Shown: positions 12,214-22,929 of the stretch, one piece after another
How the letters are laid out: each line of letters begins with the position of its first letter
Position numbering within the stretch: position 1 is the first letter of the stretch
Source: Parasponia andersonii
Taxonomy: Eukaryota; Streptophyta; Magnoliopsida; Rosales; Cannabaceae
DNA length: 64,000 nt
Assembly: GCA_002914805.1 (NCBI GenBank)
Contig: JXTB01000398.1
Span: 340,878-404,877, forward strand
Direction: 5' to 3'
The notes under the pieces: model-generated
The model's database searches: none
What the model was told of the DNA's origin: nothing
Seen by the model: only the letters and a program-made list of their open reading frames with translations
Made by a program: the position numbers and the translations under genes

Positions 12214-13320
12214 TTAGAACTTATAAGTGTTGATTGGTTTGGTTAAAGCATCTGCTAGGTTCTCCTTTATGTGAATCTTCTTCATGTCCACACTTCCATC
12301 TTCTACTACTTCTCGAACAAAGTGATATTGAACGCCAATGTGCTTTGTCCTGTAATGAAAGGTTGGATTTCTTGCAATGTACAAGGCACTCTGAATGTCA
12401 CAAAATAGAGGAATATTTTCTTGTTTGTGCCCGAGCTCCTCCAATAACCTTTGAATCGAAATAGCCTCTTTACAAGCTTGTGTAGCTGCCATGTATTCTA
12501 CTTCTGTTGTAGATAAAGCCACTACAGTTTGTAGTTTCGAAACCCAGCTTACAGCTCTTTCTGCAAGAGTAAACATATAGCCTGTAGTAGATTTTTGTTT
12601 GTCAAGATCACCCGCAAAATCTGAATCAACATATCCTAATGTAGCATTTGAGGTTCCTTTAATATATTTTAGAATTTTCTTCACAGCATTTCAATGCTCT
12701 CTACCAGGATTCGCCATATATCGACTAACTGCTCCCACTGCTTGTGCAATGTCTGGTCTTGTATATATCATAGTGAACATTAGGCTTCCCACTGCTGATG
12801 CATATGGTACTCGAGACATCTCCATCCTCTCTGCTTCATTGCTAGGAAATATCCTCGAGGATAACTCGAAGTTAATAGGAAGTGGGGTAGAAATCGAATT
12901 ACAATCTTGCATATTGAAGCGGCGCAAGATTTTCTTCAAATAATTCTTCTGAGAAAGCCAAATCTTCCTGTAACCTCTGTCTTGGTGAATTTGCTTCCCT
13001 AGAATCTTGTTTGCTGGTCCCAAGTCCTTCATATCAAATTCCCTAACTAACTATGCCTTCAATTCTCGGATTCTGCCTTTGTTGGGGCCCGCTGCCAACA
13101 TGTCATCCATGTACAACAATAAAATAATGAAGTCATTATCTTCATCAAACATCCTGAAGTATATGCAGTGGTCTGAACTGAGTCTATTGTACCCAAGGCT
13201 TATGATGAAGGAATCAAATCTCTTATACCAACACCTCAGTGCCTGTTTGAGACCGTATAGAAATTTGTTCAACTTTCAAACTAAGTTCTCCTTGCCTATT
13301 TTAGCAAAACCTTCTGGTTG
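12214..13320 (-). pseudogene. Copia RT (3' half) and RNase H
   Basis: Read on the minus strand. 13320-13051 begins QPEGFAKIGKENLV, then FLYGLKQALRCWYKRF and the catalytic YMDDM. 13032-12691 is the RT C-terminus (MKDLGPANKILGKQI ... YTRPDIAQAVGAVSRYM). 12684-12214 is RNase H with GYVDSDFAGDLDKQKSTTGY, TEVEYMAA and FHYRTKHIGVQYHFVRE, ending ALTKPINTYKF. A stop in place of Trp joins the last two pieces and another interrupts KENLV. RT and RNase H would copy element RNA into DNA. The 5' half of RT, gag, PR and IN are missing from this strand and lie inverted to the right. Confidence 0.9.
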
Positions 13321-13322
13321 GA

Positions 13323-13419
13323 GTACTGTTTACATATATGACTATTCACATATACGGCACTATTCACATATACAATATTATTCATGTATACTGTACTATT
13401 CACATACAGTGAAACGGTG
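13323..13419. repeat. Short degenerate tandem repeats (CTATTCACATATA)
   Basis: About five imperfect copies of an ACTATTCACATATA-like 14-19-bp word lie between the truncated RT start on the left and the gag start on the right. This is probably leader sequence of the inverted half; the PBS expected upstream of gag is absent. Confidence 0.7.
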
Positions 13420-13447
13420 GTAACTGAACAAATCGTGGTGAACAAAA

Positions 13448-14176
13448 ATGGCGGCAAAATTCAATATTGAGAAGTTTAATGGAAGCAATTTATCTTTGTG
13501 AAAAATGAAGATAAAGGCAATCTTGAGAAAAGATAATTGCCTAGCAACAATTGGGGAAAGGCCTGCTGAGATACTAATGATAAAAAGTGGGACGAGATGG
13601 ATAGCAATGTTGTCGCTAACTTATATCTGGCGCTAGCAGATGGAGTCTTATCGAGCATTAAGGAAAAGAAGTCAGCCAAGGAGATATGGGATACACTGAC
13701 AAAGTTGTATCAGGCCAAGTCGCTTTACAACAAAATTTTCTTGAAGAGAAGGCTTTATACCCTTCGGATAGTAGAATTAACAACGGTGACTGACCATATC
13801 AACACCCTCAACACTCTATTCTCATAGCTCATAACAATGGGGTATAAAATAGAGAATAATGAATGTGCAGAAATCTTACTTCAGAGTCTACCTAATTTGT
13901 ATGATTAACTCATCATAAATGTGACCAGCAATGCTACAACTCTAGTTTTCAACAATCTTACAGTTGTTGTTCTTGAAGAAGAAAATCGGCATAAGAACAA
14001 GGAAGACAGATAAGTAAGTTCACAGTAAGTAGAGGCTTTAACAATGAGAGGGAGATCAATGGAACGTGGCCCCTATGGGAGTCAGAGTCATGGTAGATCA
14101 AAGTCAAGGAGTAAGAAGAATATCAAGTGTTATCAATGTGGCAAGAAAGGGCACATCAAAAGGGAGTGTTGGTAAC
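13448..14176 (+). pseudogene. Copia gag
   Basis: Starts at ATG 13448 with MAAKFNIEKFNGSN, the usual start of Tnt1-type Gag. It continues, after a frameshift near 13580, as MDSNVVANLYLALADG and KSAKEIWDTLTKLYQAKS (UBN2-type Gag core). The zinc knuckle CYQCGKKGHIKREC lies at about 14129-14170. Stops replace Trp (LSL*KMK) and other residues. Gag packages element RNA into virus-like particles. It is on the opposite strand to the RNase H half. Confidence 0.85.
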
Positions 14177-14289
14177 TCAAGAAGAATGGAGATTCCATAG
14201 GAAAGGACCCCAAGTCATCAAATACTCAGGGGAATGTTGCAAATACTTTAAATGATGGAGAAATCTTGTATAGTGAAGTAGCAACAATT

Positions 14290-16071
14290 TCTAAAGACAG
14301 ACTGTAGCTCACTGATGTTTAGTTAGTGGATTCGAGAGCAACATGGCACATGACTTCTCACAGAGAATAGTTTCACTATTCGTACTATTCAAGAGATGCG
14401 ACATGTGAAGGGCCTGAAGAAAATTCTATTGTATTTTGGGACAATTAGACAACCTTGGTTGCAAAACTCATGTCGAGAATGGGATCATGAAGATCATAAA
14501 GGGCGTACTTATAGTAATGAAGGCGGAGAAAATCGCAGTGAATCTATACATGCTTAAAGGAGATATACTGATGGAAGCAGAGGCATTAGTTCCTTCAACA
14601 AATTCTAGAGAAGAATCAATGAAGATGTGGCATTGTAAGCTTGGCCATATGTCAGAACGAGGCTTGAAGATTCTTTCTAAACGAAGGTTACTTCCTGGTC
14701 TCACAAACATATCTTTACCCTTTTGTGAGCATTGTATCACAAGCAAGCAACATATATTAAAGTTTAGCACATCTAGTTCTAGAAGTAAAAAAGTTCTAGA
14801 CTTGGTTCACTCTAATGTTTGGCCAACACCGATAATGTCCCTAGGAGGAGCTAGATACTTTGTATCTTTTATTGATGATCACTCCAGGAGTGTGAGGTGT
14901 ATCCTATTAAGAGGAAGGCAGATCTGTTTTCAGTCTTCAAAATATTCAAAGCACGGATAAAATTTGAATCTAGAGAAACGATCAAGTGTTTAAGGACGGA
15001 CAATGGAGGAGAATATACAAGCGATGAATTTGATAACTTCTGTCAATAAGAAGGTATCAAGAGGCAATTTATAGTGGCATACACTCCTCAACAAAATAAA
15101 GCGGCAGAGCAGATGAACAGAACCTTGTTAGAAAGAACAAAAACAATGTTGAAAGCTGCAGGTCCCAAGACATTCTGGGCAGAAGCAGTCAAAACCGCCT
15201 ATTATATGATCAATCAATCTCCATCAACAGTGATTGATCTGAAGACACCGATAGAGATGTGGACTGGTAAGCCAGCTGATTATTCTCGCTTACATATATT
15301 TGGATGTCCTGTGTACGTGATGTACAATGCTCAAGAAATCACAAAACTGGATTCAAAGTCCAAAAGGTATGTACTCTTGGGATATGCTGATGGAGTCAAG
15401 GGATATCGATTATGGGATCCCACTACCCATAAGGTTGTGATCAGTAGAGCTGTGATATTTGCAGAGAATAAACTACAAGAGAAGGGAGACGATAGCAGAC
15501 CAAAAACTACTACAGTTCAAGTAGAAAAGAATACTGAAGTTTCAGATTCTTCTGAAGTAGCACCAGAGCACGAAGTAAAAGAACAAGTCGAGGAAGAGAC
15601 TTCTGAAATTCATCAGTCAACTCGTGAGAAAAGAACACCCGCATGGCACTCGGATTATATCACTGAGAGTAATATTGCATATTGTCTTCTAACAGAGGAT
15701 GGAGAGCCAACAACTTTCCATGAAGCTACCAAAAGCCTTGATGTATCCCTATGGATGACAGCAAGGCAAGAAGAGATTGAAGCCCTTCACAAGAATAAGA
15801 CATGGGATCTTGTTTCGCTACCATAAAGAAGGAAGGCTATTGGAAACAAATGGGTCTACAAGATCAAGCATGATAGCAATAATCAAGTGGAGCAGTATCG
15901 TGTGAGATTGGTGGTAAAAGGATATGCTCAGAAAGAATGTATTGACTTCAATGAGATATTTTCATTTGTAGTTCGACTGACAACAGTTAGAGTGATTCAA
16001 CGATGTGTGCTATGTTTGACCTACATCTAGAGCAGCTAGATGTGAAAACTGCTTTTCTTCATGGAGAACTT
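14290..16071 (+). pseudogene. Copia protease, integrase and 5' half of RT
   Basis: Protease motif VDSRATWHMTSH near 14325 has Arg where active copies have Gly. The integrase HHCC region follows (WHCKLGHMSERGLK ... FCEHC, 14628-14735). In the catalytic core the first Asp position reads HSNVWP, so the Asp is lost. Then come RTDNGGEY and a long open stretch 15074-15826 with AEQMNRTLLERTKTML, HIFGCPVYV and the linker. RT starts at MTARQEEIEALHKNKTWDLV, continues past a stop to GNKWVYKIKHDS, and ends at LDVKTAFLHGEL. The LTR follows at once, so the RT active-site half is absent here and lies at 12691-13320 on the other strand. Confidence 0.88.
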
Positions 16072-16554
16072 TGCGGAAGCGATAACACACAACTAAAATA
16101 TGAGTTGAGAAAATTTGGATAAAATAAAAACAAATAAGGCACACAAAAGAATTAGCATAGTTCACCCAATTTAGGCTACGTCCACAGATAAGACTGTAAA
16201 GAATTTCACTATGAAAAGGAGATTACAACTCACTTCTCTCTAAATACAAGGAGAAAACAAATGAACCTCTCTCTCTCTTGACATAGGAGAAAATACTCTC
16301 TCTAAACAATTTAGGAGAAAACAAGTGGGACACGAAGAGGAATTCCTAGGCTTGAATTCTCTCTTAGAAAGGAAGAGAATTTAGAATGAGATACGAAACA
16401 AGTGATGAAGCCCTCCGTATTTATAGAACTTGAAAGGTGGTGTGAACACCATCTTTTACTATTGCTATTACGGCTACTCTTTTCATTGCAGCTGCCCTTC
16501 TCACTGTTCCTATTGCGGCTGGTTGGTGAGCTACAATTGTTGGTTTGTTTAACA
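16072..16554 (-). repeat. Copia LTR, right copy
   Basis: Same orientation as the left LTR and about 90% alike by eye. On the minus strand it starts TGTTAAACAAACC and ends CGCTTCCGCA. An intact minus-strand element would have a PBS beside 16072; RT coding sequence of the other strand is there instead. Confidence 0.85.
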
Positions 16555-17034
16555 CAAACTCCACTCCTCTATCAAATTTAGTAAAAATTAATTTTTTTAC
16601 ATTACGAATATACCTCTACCCAACACCATTGATAAACTTTATTTTTAAAAAAAAAAATGGTATGACAAAGGGTGACCTTATCAATTTTAAGATTAGGGGT
16701 TCTAGTACCATGGGAATTGCATGACAAAATAAAGAGACGAACCCAAACCTATGAATTGGTAATATTTTTACTATACTTATCAAAGTCTGGGGTCGAAGAG
16801 AACTCACGGTTTAAAGACCCAGAGCCTATGGACATAACTATGTCCCTATCCTCAATATCAGAGGAATGCTAACTATTAAACTATCTCGCTAATGAAATCA
16901 ACTTCTAAAAGTATTTTGGTCACCATAAATATTGAAGTTTTACCGTAAATAGGATTGTTCACCTTCAATAATGAATCTTCTTTGCAAGGATTAGACATCC
17001 ATTCAGAGAATCTTTAATTTGTAAAAAGCTAATA
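16555..17034. other. Spacer between copia and Tat elements
   Basis: No supported gene; short open frames on both strands overlap and show no motif. Before the Tat insertion this sequence was continuous with 28515 onward. Confidence 0.5.
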
Positions 17035-17039
17035 CCCAT
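17035..17039. repeat. Target-site duplication CCCAT (left)
   Basis: CCCAT precedes the LTR TGTTGTGCGG; the same CCCAT follows the right LTR end ATCAACA at 28510-28514. Confidence 0.9.
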
Positions 17040-17087
17040 TGTTGTGCGGTCCAAAATCCTATGTCAGGTCGTGTGAGTAAGATTAAG

Positions 17088-17169
17088 TGCGACCTCTTCC
17101 GAAAGAGTTGCATGCGACCTCCACCGCATAGGTTATATGCGACCTCCTCCGAATAGGTTAAGTGCGACC
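17088..17169 (+). repeat. 25-bp tandem repeats in U3 of the 5' LTR
   Basis: Three full units and a partial fourth begin TGCGACC and contain CTCC-CCG and AGGTTA, at 17088, 17113, 17138 and 17163. They lie about 190-270 bases upstream of the TATA box, a usual place for enhancer-like repeats. That function is inferred. Confidence 0.8.
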
Positions 17170-17360
17170 AGAATGAAAAGGAGACTAGTCTAGGCTTCAT
17201 CAAACGGGTAACCTACAAAGAAAGGGAAACAAAGTTTCTCTTTAAAGATCGACCAATTACCTTATTTAAGTGATTACCCAATTATATTGTTACTCAAATT
17301 GTATTGCCCGATTGTACAGTTACCCATTCTCACAATTGAGAACATTGAGCTATCCTCATC

Positions 17361-17368
17361 TATATAAA
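17361..17368 (+). promoter_or_regulatory. TATA box of the 5' LTR
   Basis: TATATAAAGGG in a CT-rich setting, conserved in the right LTR at 28204-28211. Confidence 0.7.
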
Positions 17369-17665
17369 GGGAATTCAATGTTTCGGTGAGGGGGCTAGAA
17401 TTTTTTCTGATCTAGGGAGGCTGAGGAATTCTTGAGAGAAACTTTTCTTACTTTCTTCTTCTTAACAGATAATACATTGTAATTCTGAGTTCTTGTAATT
17501 CTCCAAAAAAAATAGTGAAAAACAGTGGACGTAAGCTCATCTTTTTCGGGGCTGAACTACTATAAAATCTTTGTCTCTTTATTTGCTTTGATTAATAACC
17601 TTTTTTACACAAGCAACATCTCACAATTTTTTCTAAATTTATTGTTGACAAAACCTCTATCAACA

Positions 17666-17685
17666 ATTGGCGCTAGAAGGAGGGC
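17666..17685 (+). other. Primer-binding site of the Tat element
   Basis: ATTGGCGCTAGAAGGAGGGC follows the LTR end directly. TGGCGC at the start fits the non-Met PBS type seen in Tat and Athila elements; the exact tRNA was not identified. Confidence 0.75.
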
Positions 17686-17727
17686 TATTCAGGCAAAAAT
17701 AATTTGTCAAATTTCGCTTTTTAAATA

Positions 17728-19633
17728 ATGGCAAACACTAGAAATACTACCAGAGTCACCGGAACTAGCCAAAACCAACCCCAAAGCACTGCTGCTGCAC
17801 AGGCAGACCCTGCTCAAGATCAGCCTGCCATGACCACATCAGAAAACTTTGCTTAGAGATAGGATCGCATGGAGGAGACTTTGGTGAACCTTCAGCAAAT
17901 CACTAACCAGATCAATAACTCCCTACGACGACTTGCTGAAGGGCAGATGGTGACCCCACCACAACACAACATCCCAAAGAACGTCCTGCTCAGCTACCTG
18001 AGAAAGGAATACAGATCAAATGCGACCAGCCAAGAACCCAGCTAGTGCATCATGAAGATCACATCTCCAAAGGAAAAGGCAAAGTCACAAACTTGCCTCT
18101 AGAATCTGGTATAGAGAGTTCAAGTACTAACAGTGATCGTGGACAACCTTCTCGCAAATCCACTAGTAATCAAGATCGTTTAAACAGCGAACAAAAACAA
18201 CAATCAAGAAGCGTCTTCGAAAGAATCAGCAGAGAATCGAGACAAGATCATACAGAATTAAGACAATACTTGGAGCAGCGACGTAGTCATGAACAATCCG
18301 TATCACATCATAACGACCAAAGCCAATGTCATCGCATTATTTCACTGGATTCCTTTCACAGATCGCAGAAGACTCTACCTGACCAGCCCGCCATACAAAG
18401 AGACAACGATCAAAGGCTGCCTTTGCCGCCAGCAAGAGATAATGCTCTCCCTCCGAACGTCGATGTTCACAATTTAAGGATGGCATTAGATGCACTTGCT
18501 AGTTAGGACGATGAGCTCACTGATAGGTATCGTCAATCGCCATTTAGCGAGGAAGTTTGAGCTGCTGCCCTACCTATTAGATTTAGACTTCCCACCATAA
18601 ACACTTTTGATGGAAAAACTGATCCACAGGACCATATAGATCACTTCAGTGACCTGATAGAACTCCATCGTGTTAATGATCATGCACGTTGTAGATGTTT
18701 TGCTGTAACTCTCTCAAGAGCAGTAAAGAAGTGGTTTCGAGGACTCAAATCCGGCTCAATCTTGTCCTGGTAACAACTTCAGATGGCGTTTTTGAGACAG
18801 TTCCAAGCTGCAAAGAATTTCACTGTTCCACTTGTTAACTTGTCTACAATTCGACAAGGTACAGAGGAAACTCTACGATCTTATCTCAACCGATTCACCT
18901 CAGAGTTAGCAAAGGTCAACAATGTACCTGAAGGGGGAGTTTTAACTCTCATAATGGCCAGGGTGCGATCAGAAACTAAACTCTGGGAGGAATTACTTAA
19001 GCGAGAATGTAGAACTCTAGAAGACTTCTACCGAGGGTTGGTCGGCATCTGAGAGTAGAATCTTTGCGCGAAAATCTTCAAAAGACCAAGAAAGAAGGAA
19101 GGAAAGATGATACTAAAGATGCGATCACGACCAACAATAATGGTAATAAGAAAAACAAAAGGAGTAATGAACAGTTGACGGAGAATCATCCTAGACTTAA
19201 AAAGCAGGAGATTTTAAGAGCTCCCATGTGGTTCAACAATCATACCGAGTTAAACGTGCCCATAGATCATATCTATGTGGTCACAAACCAGTAGGAGCGA
19301 TACCATCAGCCGGAGCCAATGAAACGAGACAGAGCAAAGCACGACCCCAATAAGTTCTGCCGGTATCACAATGACATTGGACATGACACCAATAATTGCT
19401 ATGCCTTGAAGGATGAAATTGAAAGATTGATTAAAGAAGGGCGACTGCGGCAATACACCAGGCAGGACAACAAAAGACGAGAAGAAAACCAACAGCGACC
19501 TCCAGAAATTCAACGCGAAGTCCGAACTATCTTTGGAGGACTGCATGTTGGCAGAAATTCAAAAAGGGCTCAAGACAGGTATGCACGAGAAGCTCAACAA
19601 CAGCCATTGACTAACGTCATGCATCTTGAGTAG
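17728..19633 (+). pseudogene. Tat element gag
   Basis: ATG at 17728 (MANTRNTTRVTGTSQNQPQS) opens a Gln-rich N-terminus that is broken by stops and frameshifts through 18506. The retrotransposon Gag core lies at 18577-19050, with INTFDGKTDPQDHIDHFSDL, RAVKKWFRGLKSGSI and MAFLRQFQAAKNFTVP. A stop at SW*QLQ fits a changed Gln codon. The C-terminal part 19319-19633 has the Tat-type single-knuckle region CRYHNDIGHDTNNCYALKDE. Gag should form the particle. The frame ends in a TAG at 19631 that is present in both copies of the duplicated segment. Confidence 0.88.
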
Positions 19634-20502
19634 CGACCATGCAAGCTTCAACGAGTACTGGACATGGACATTACCTTTACCAAACAGGACGCAAGGGAGG
19701 TCCATTATCCGCATAATGACGCATTGGTCATAAAAATTAATTGTGGAAGCACGCAGTTATGGTGAGTATTGGTTGATAATGGGAGTGCTGTTGACATCCT
19801 GTACTACGACGCCTTTAAGAAGATGGGGTTGAATGAGAGCGACTTGAAGCCTACCGTCACTCCGTTCTATGGTTTCACTGGTGACAGCCTGATGCCTATG
19901 GGCATGATTGAATTAATGGTCAACGTTGGAACCTATCCTAGGGTTTCAACGATAATGACCNTGAAAGATTGATTAAAGAAGGGCGACTGCGGCAATACAC
20001 CAGGCAGGACAACAAAAGACGAGAAGAAAACCAACAGCGACCTCCAGAAATTCAACGCGAAGTCCGAACTATCTTTGGAGGACTGCATGTTGGCAGAAAT
20101 TCAAAAAGGGCTCAAGACAGGTATGCACGAGAAGCTCAACAACAGCCATTGACTAACGTCATGCATCTTGAGTAGCGACCATGCAAGCTTCAACGAGTAC
20201 TGGACATGGACATTACCTTTACCAAACAGGACGCAAGGGAGGTCCATTATCCGCATAATGACGCATTGGTCATAAAAATTAATTGTGGAAGCACGCAGTT
20301 ATGGTGAGTATTGGTTGATAATGGGAGTGCTGTTGACATCCTGTACTACGACGCCTTTAAGAAGATGGGGTTGAATGAGAGCGACTTGAAGCCTACCGTC
20401 ACTCCGTTCTATGGTTTCACTGGTGACAGCCTGATGCCTATGGGCATGATTGAATTAATGGTCAACGTTGGAACCTATCCTAGGGTTTCAACGATAATGA
20501 CC
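19420..20502 (+). repeat. 541-bp identical tandem duplication joined by one N
   Basis: Bases 19420-19960 and 19962-20502 appear identical, and 19961 is the only ambiguous base I noticed in the window. Each unit holds the end of gag, the spacer and the first part of protease. Since the rest of the element has clearly accumulated mutations, identity together with an N at the joint points to an assembly or gap-filling artefact. Confidence 0.9.
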
Positions 20503-21030
20503 CAATTTTTGGTGGTAAATTGCCCCTCCGCATTCAATGTTGTGCTGGGAAAACTGACACTGAGGGAACTTCGAGCCGTTACTTCAATCTACCATCTCAC
20601 TATGAAATTCCCGACCCAACAAGGGGTAGGCAAGGTGCGAGGAAACCAATATGATGCACGGACTTGTTATAACAACTCGTTAAAACTCGCAGCAAAGGAT
20701 GCGATGCCTCGCACAATGATGGTCCAGCTACCGGAAGAAGCGTCAGTCGAAGCATCGAGCAAAGTGTCAGTCGAAGCATCAGTTGAATCGTCAAACAAAG
20801 CGTCAGTCGAACCGTCAGTTAAAGCGTCAATCGACACGACCAGTGAAGACCTCAATCCCCGAGAAATAGACGAAGAGGTCAGAACTGGACCCATTGAAGA
20901 TCTGGAGAATTTATCATTCGACATGTCTTCCAAGACTTTAAAGATTGGAACGAAGATTCAAGAGCCTGTGCGAGCTTTGTTGGCCGCTTTTCTGAAATCT
21001 AACTTGGATGTCTTCGCATGTCAACATTAG
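20284..21030 (+). pseudogene. Tat element protease and linker to RT
   Basis: The aspartic protease has the active site VDNGSAVDILYYDAFKKMGL at 20314, where DNGSA replaces the usual D(S/T)GA form as is normal in Tat elements. PFYGFTGDSLMPMGMIEL and FNVVLGKLTLRELRAV (the flap and the second hydrophobic-Gly motif) follow. From 20740 the linker contains about seven short Val/Ala-Ser-Val-Glu repeats, coded by GCGTCAGTCGAA-like 12-mers. An extra copy of the protease start lies at 19769-19960 within the duplicated segment. Protease would cut the polyprotein; the reading frame stops at 21028. Confidence 0.85.
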
Positions 21031-21033
21031 AAC

Positions 21034-21725
21034 ATGGTAGAGATCAATTCGAAGATCATATGCCACCATCTTAACATAGACCCGACAAAGAAGCCTGTAT
21101 GGCAGAAAAGAAGAGCTATGAATCCAGAGCGCTACGTCGCATTAAAAGAAGAGGTGGAGAAGCTGCTCGAAATTGGATTTATAAGGGAATCTTTTTACCC
21201 TAACTGGCTTGCAAACTCGGTTTTGGTGAAGAGACCCAATGGGAAGTGTAGAATGTGTATCGATTTCACCGATCTCAACAAAGCATGCCCGAAGGACAGC
21301 TTCCCTCTTCCGAGAATCAACTAGTTTGTAGATGCGACATCGGGGCATGAACTCTTAAGTTTCGTGGACGCGTATTCTAGATACAATCAAATCCCCATGT
21401 ACGAGCTAGATGAGGAGCATACCTCGTTCATCACTGATCGAGGATTATACTACTACAAGAAGATACATTTTGGACTCATCAATGCAGGAGCGACCTACAG
21501 CGTCTTGTCAATATGATGTTTGCAAAACAAATTGGCAAGACAATGGAGGTATATGTCGACGACATGTTGGTAAAGTCGGAGAAAGCCGAAGATCACATCA
21601 AGCACCTTGATGAGATGTTTAAAATTCTCTTAAAATATCAAATGAAGCTGAATCCCCAAAAGTGTGCATTCAGGGTAGGATCTGGAAAATTTTTTGGGTT
21701 TTATGGTCAATCAGCGAGGTATTGA
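21034..21725 (+). pseudogene. Tat element reverse transcriptase
   Basis: RT domain with EEVEKLLEIGFIRESFYPNW, VLVKRPNGKCRMCIDFTDLN and ACPKDSFPLPRIN, then after a stop FVDAYSRYNQIPMYELDEEH, and after a frameshift the catalytic YVDDMLVKS at about 21549-21575 followed by HLDEMFKILLKYQMKLNPQK. The segment between is shifted in frame. Key Asp residues are still readable but the chain is broken, so this copy cannot make RT. Confidence 0.9.
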
Positions 21726-22410
21726 AGCAAATCCTCAAAAGATACAAGCGTTAATTGATATGCAATCTCCTTGTAAACCCAAGGATATACAGAGCCTAGC
21801 AGGAAGAGTAGCTGCACTGAGTCGGTTTGTATCCAGGTCAACTGATAAATGCCAACTGTTCTTTGAAGTATTGAAAGGATCAAAGAGGTTCGAATGGACG
21901 AAGGAATGTGAGCAGGCATTCCAAGAGTTAAAAATACACTTGAGTTCTCCTCCACTCTTGTCGAAGCCAAACCCAGGAGAAGAATTATTCTTATATCTCG
22001 CTGTTTCCAAATATGCGACGAGTACTGTATTAATTCGCGAGGAGGACAATATACAGTGACCAGTCTATTATATAAGTAAAAGACTACTTGATGCCAAAAC
22101 TAGATATCCAGAGATGGAAAAATTGGCACTAGCACTCGTCATCGCATAAAGAAAACTTCGACCTTACTTTCATGCTCACTCCAGCAGAGTTTTCACGAAT
22201 TTTCTATTGAAACAGGTTCTACAGAAACCTAAGGCTTCAGGATGGCTGCTTAAGTGGGCCATTGAATTGAGTCAATTTGACATCAATTTTCAACCTTGCA
22301 CTGCCATAAAGGGTCAGGCGCTTGCAGATTTTATTGCAGAATTTACATATGATGTCGTTCTTCCCACAAGAATACGTAAAAAACCTGCTTTAGATACATC
22401 AAGGTTGTGA
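21694..22410 (+). pseudogene. Tat element RT thumb/connection and first RNase H
   Basis: GFMVNQRGIEANPQKIQAL and SLAGRVAALSRFVSRSTDKC mark the end of RT. LFLYLAVSKYATSTVLIREE and YYISKRLLDAKTRYPEMEKL mark the gypsy RNase H, in which the usual catalytic Asp region reads LYLAVS. A stop at 22057 (IQ*PVYY) and one at VIA*RKL interrupt it. The part from 22207 ends with IKGQALADFIAEFT, the usual link to the second RNase H of Tat elements. Confidence 0.85.
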
Positions 22411-22830
22411 AACTTTATGTTGATGGGTCATCAAACGAAAGTAGAGCAGGTGCGGGCCTAGTTTTAATCAGTCCTGAAGGGTATAACAATCATTATGTAC
22501 TTTGCTTCAAATTCCCAGCGTCGAATAATGAGGCTGAATATGAAGTACTGATAGCTGGGCTAAAGCTTGCACAGGAAATGAAGGTCGAGATGATTGAAGT
22601 GTACAGTGACTCCTAGCTGGTCATTTGTCAGGTTAAGGGCGATTACCAAGCAAGAGGAGAGAGAATAATGGCCTATTGGCAGGAGGTACAACGATTGTTC
22701 TTAACATTCACTGCTTATAACATTCAGCTTCTTCCTCACATTGAAAATACCCGGGCGGATGCACTTGATAAGCTCGCTTCAACAAAAGATGCAGAGTTGT
22801 TGAATGTTGTTCCTATTGAATTTCTTGTAT
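22407..22830 (+). pseudogene. Second (archaeal-type) RNase H of the Tat element
   Basis: KLYVDGSSNESRAGAGLVLI gives the first catalytic Asp; NNEAEYEVLIAGLKLA the Glu; VYSDS*LVICQVKGDY the second Asp with Gln changed to a stop; NTRADALDKLAS the last Asp. This second RNase H, placed between the degenerate first one and integrase, is the accepted signature of the plant Tat clade. Confidence 0.9.
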
Positions 22831-22929
22831 AGCCAAGCATCGAGGTTGAACCCTAAGTAACTATGCCAGTTGACAAAAAACCATCGTGGATGGATCCTAT
22901 AATGCAATATTTACAAAATGGCAATCTTC

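Larger units (their letters stand above)
11602..16554 (-). mobile_element. Tnt1-like copia retrotransposon with internal inversion
   Basis: Two LTRs of about 485-490 bp lie in the same (minus) orientation. The left part of the interior is RNase H and the 3' half of RT on the minus strand; the right part is gag, protease, integrase and the 5' half of RT on the plus strand. The two RT halves are complementary: the plus half stops at LDVKTAFLHGEL and the minus half starts at QPEGF, which in copia RT follows some eight residues later. The parts therefore look like one element in which PBS-gag-PR-IN-RT(5') was inverted. The inverted piece joins the right LTR exactly at its terminus (16071/16072). 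The element is dead. Confidence 0.75.
17040..17665 (+). repeat. 5' LTR of the Tat element
   Basis: Starts TGTTGTGC and ends ATCAACA, and matches 27882-28509. It carries a TATA box TATATAAA at 17361-17368, so transcription should start about 30 bases further on, and 25-bp repeats in the upstream (U3) part. Confidence 0.93.

Noticed and set aside
13323..13419. Repeat array considered as CRISPR-like or satellite
   Set aside because: Units are irregular, without distinct spacers, and lie in the leader of a copia element in a plant genome.
19769..19972. Separate 67-codon protease frame
   Set aside because: A partial copy of the protease at 20311 created by the 541-bp duplication; not a second gene.
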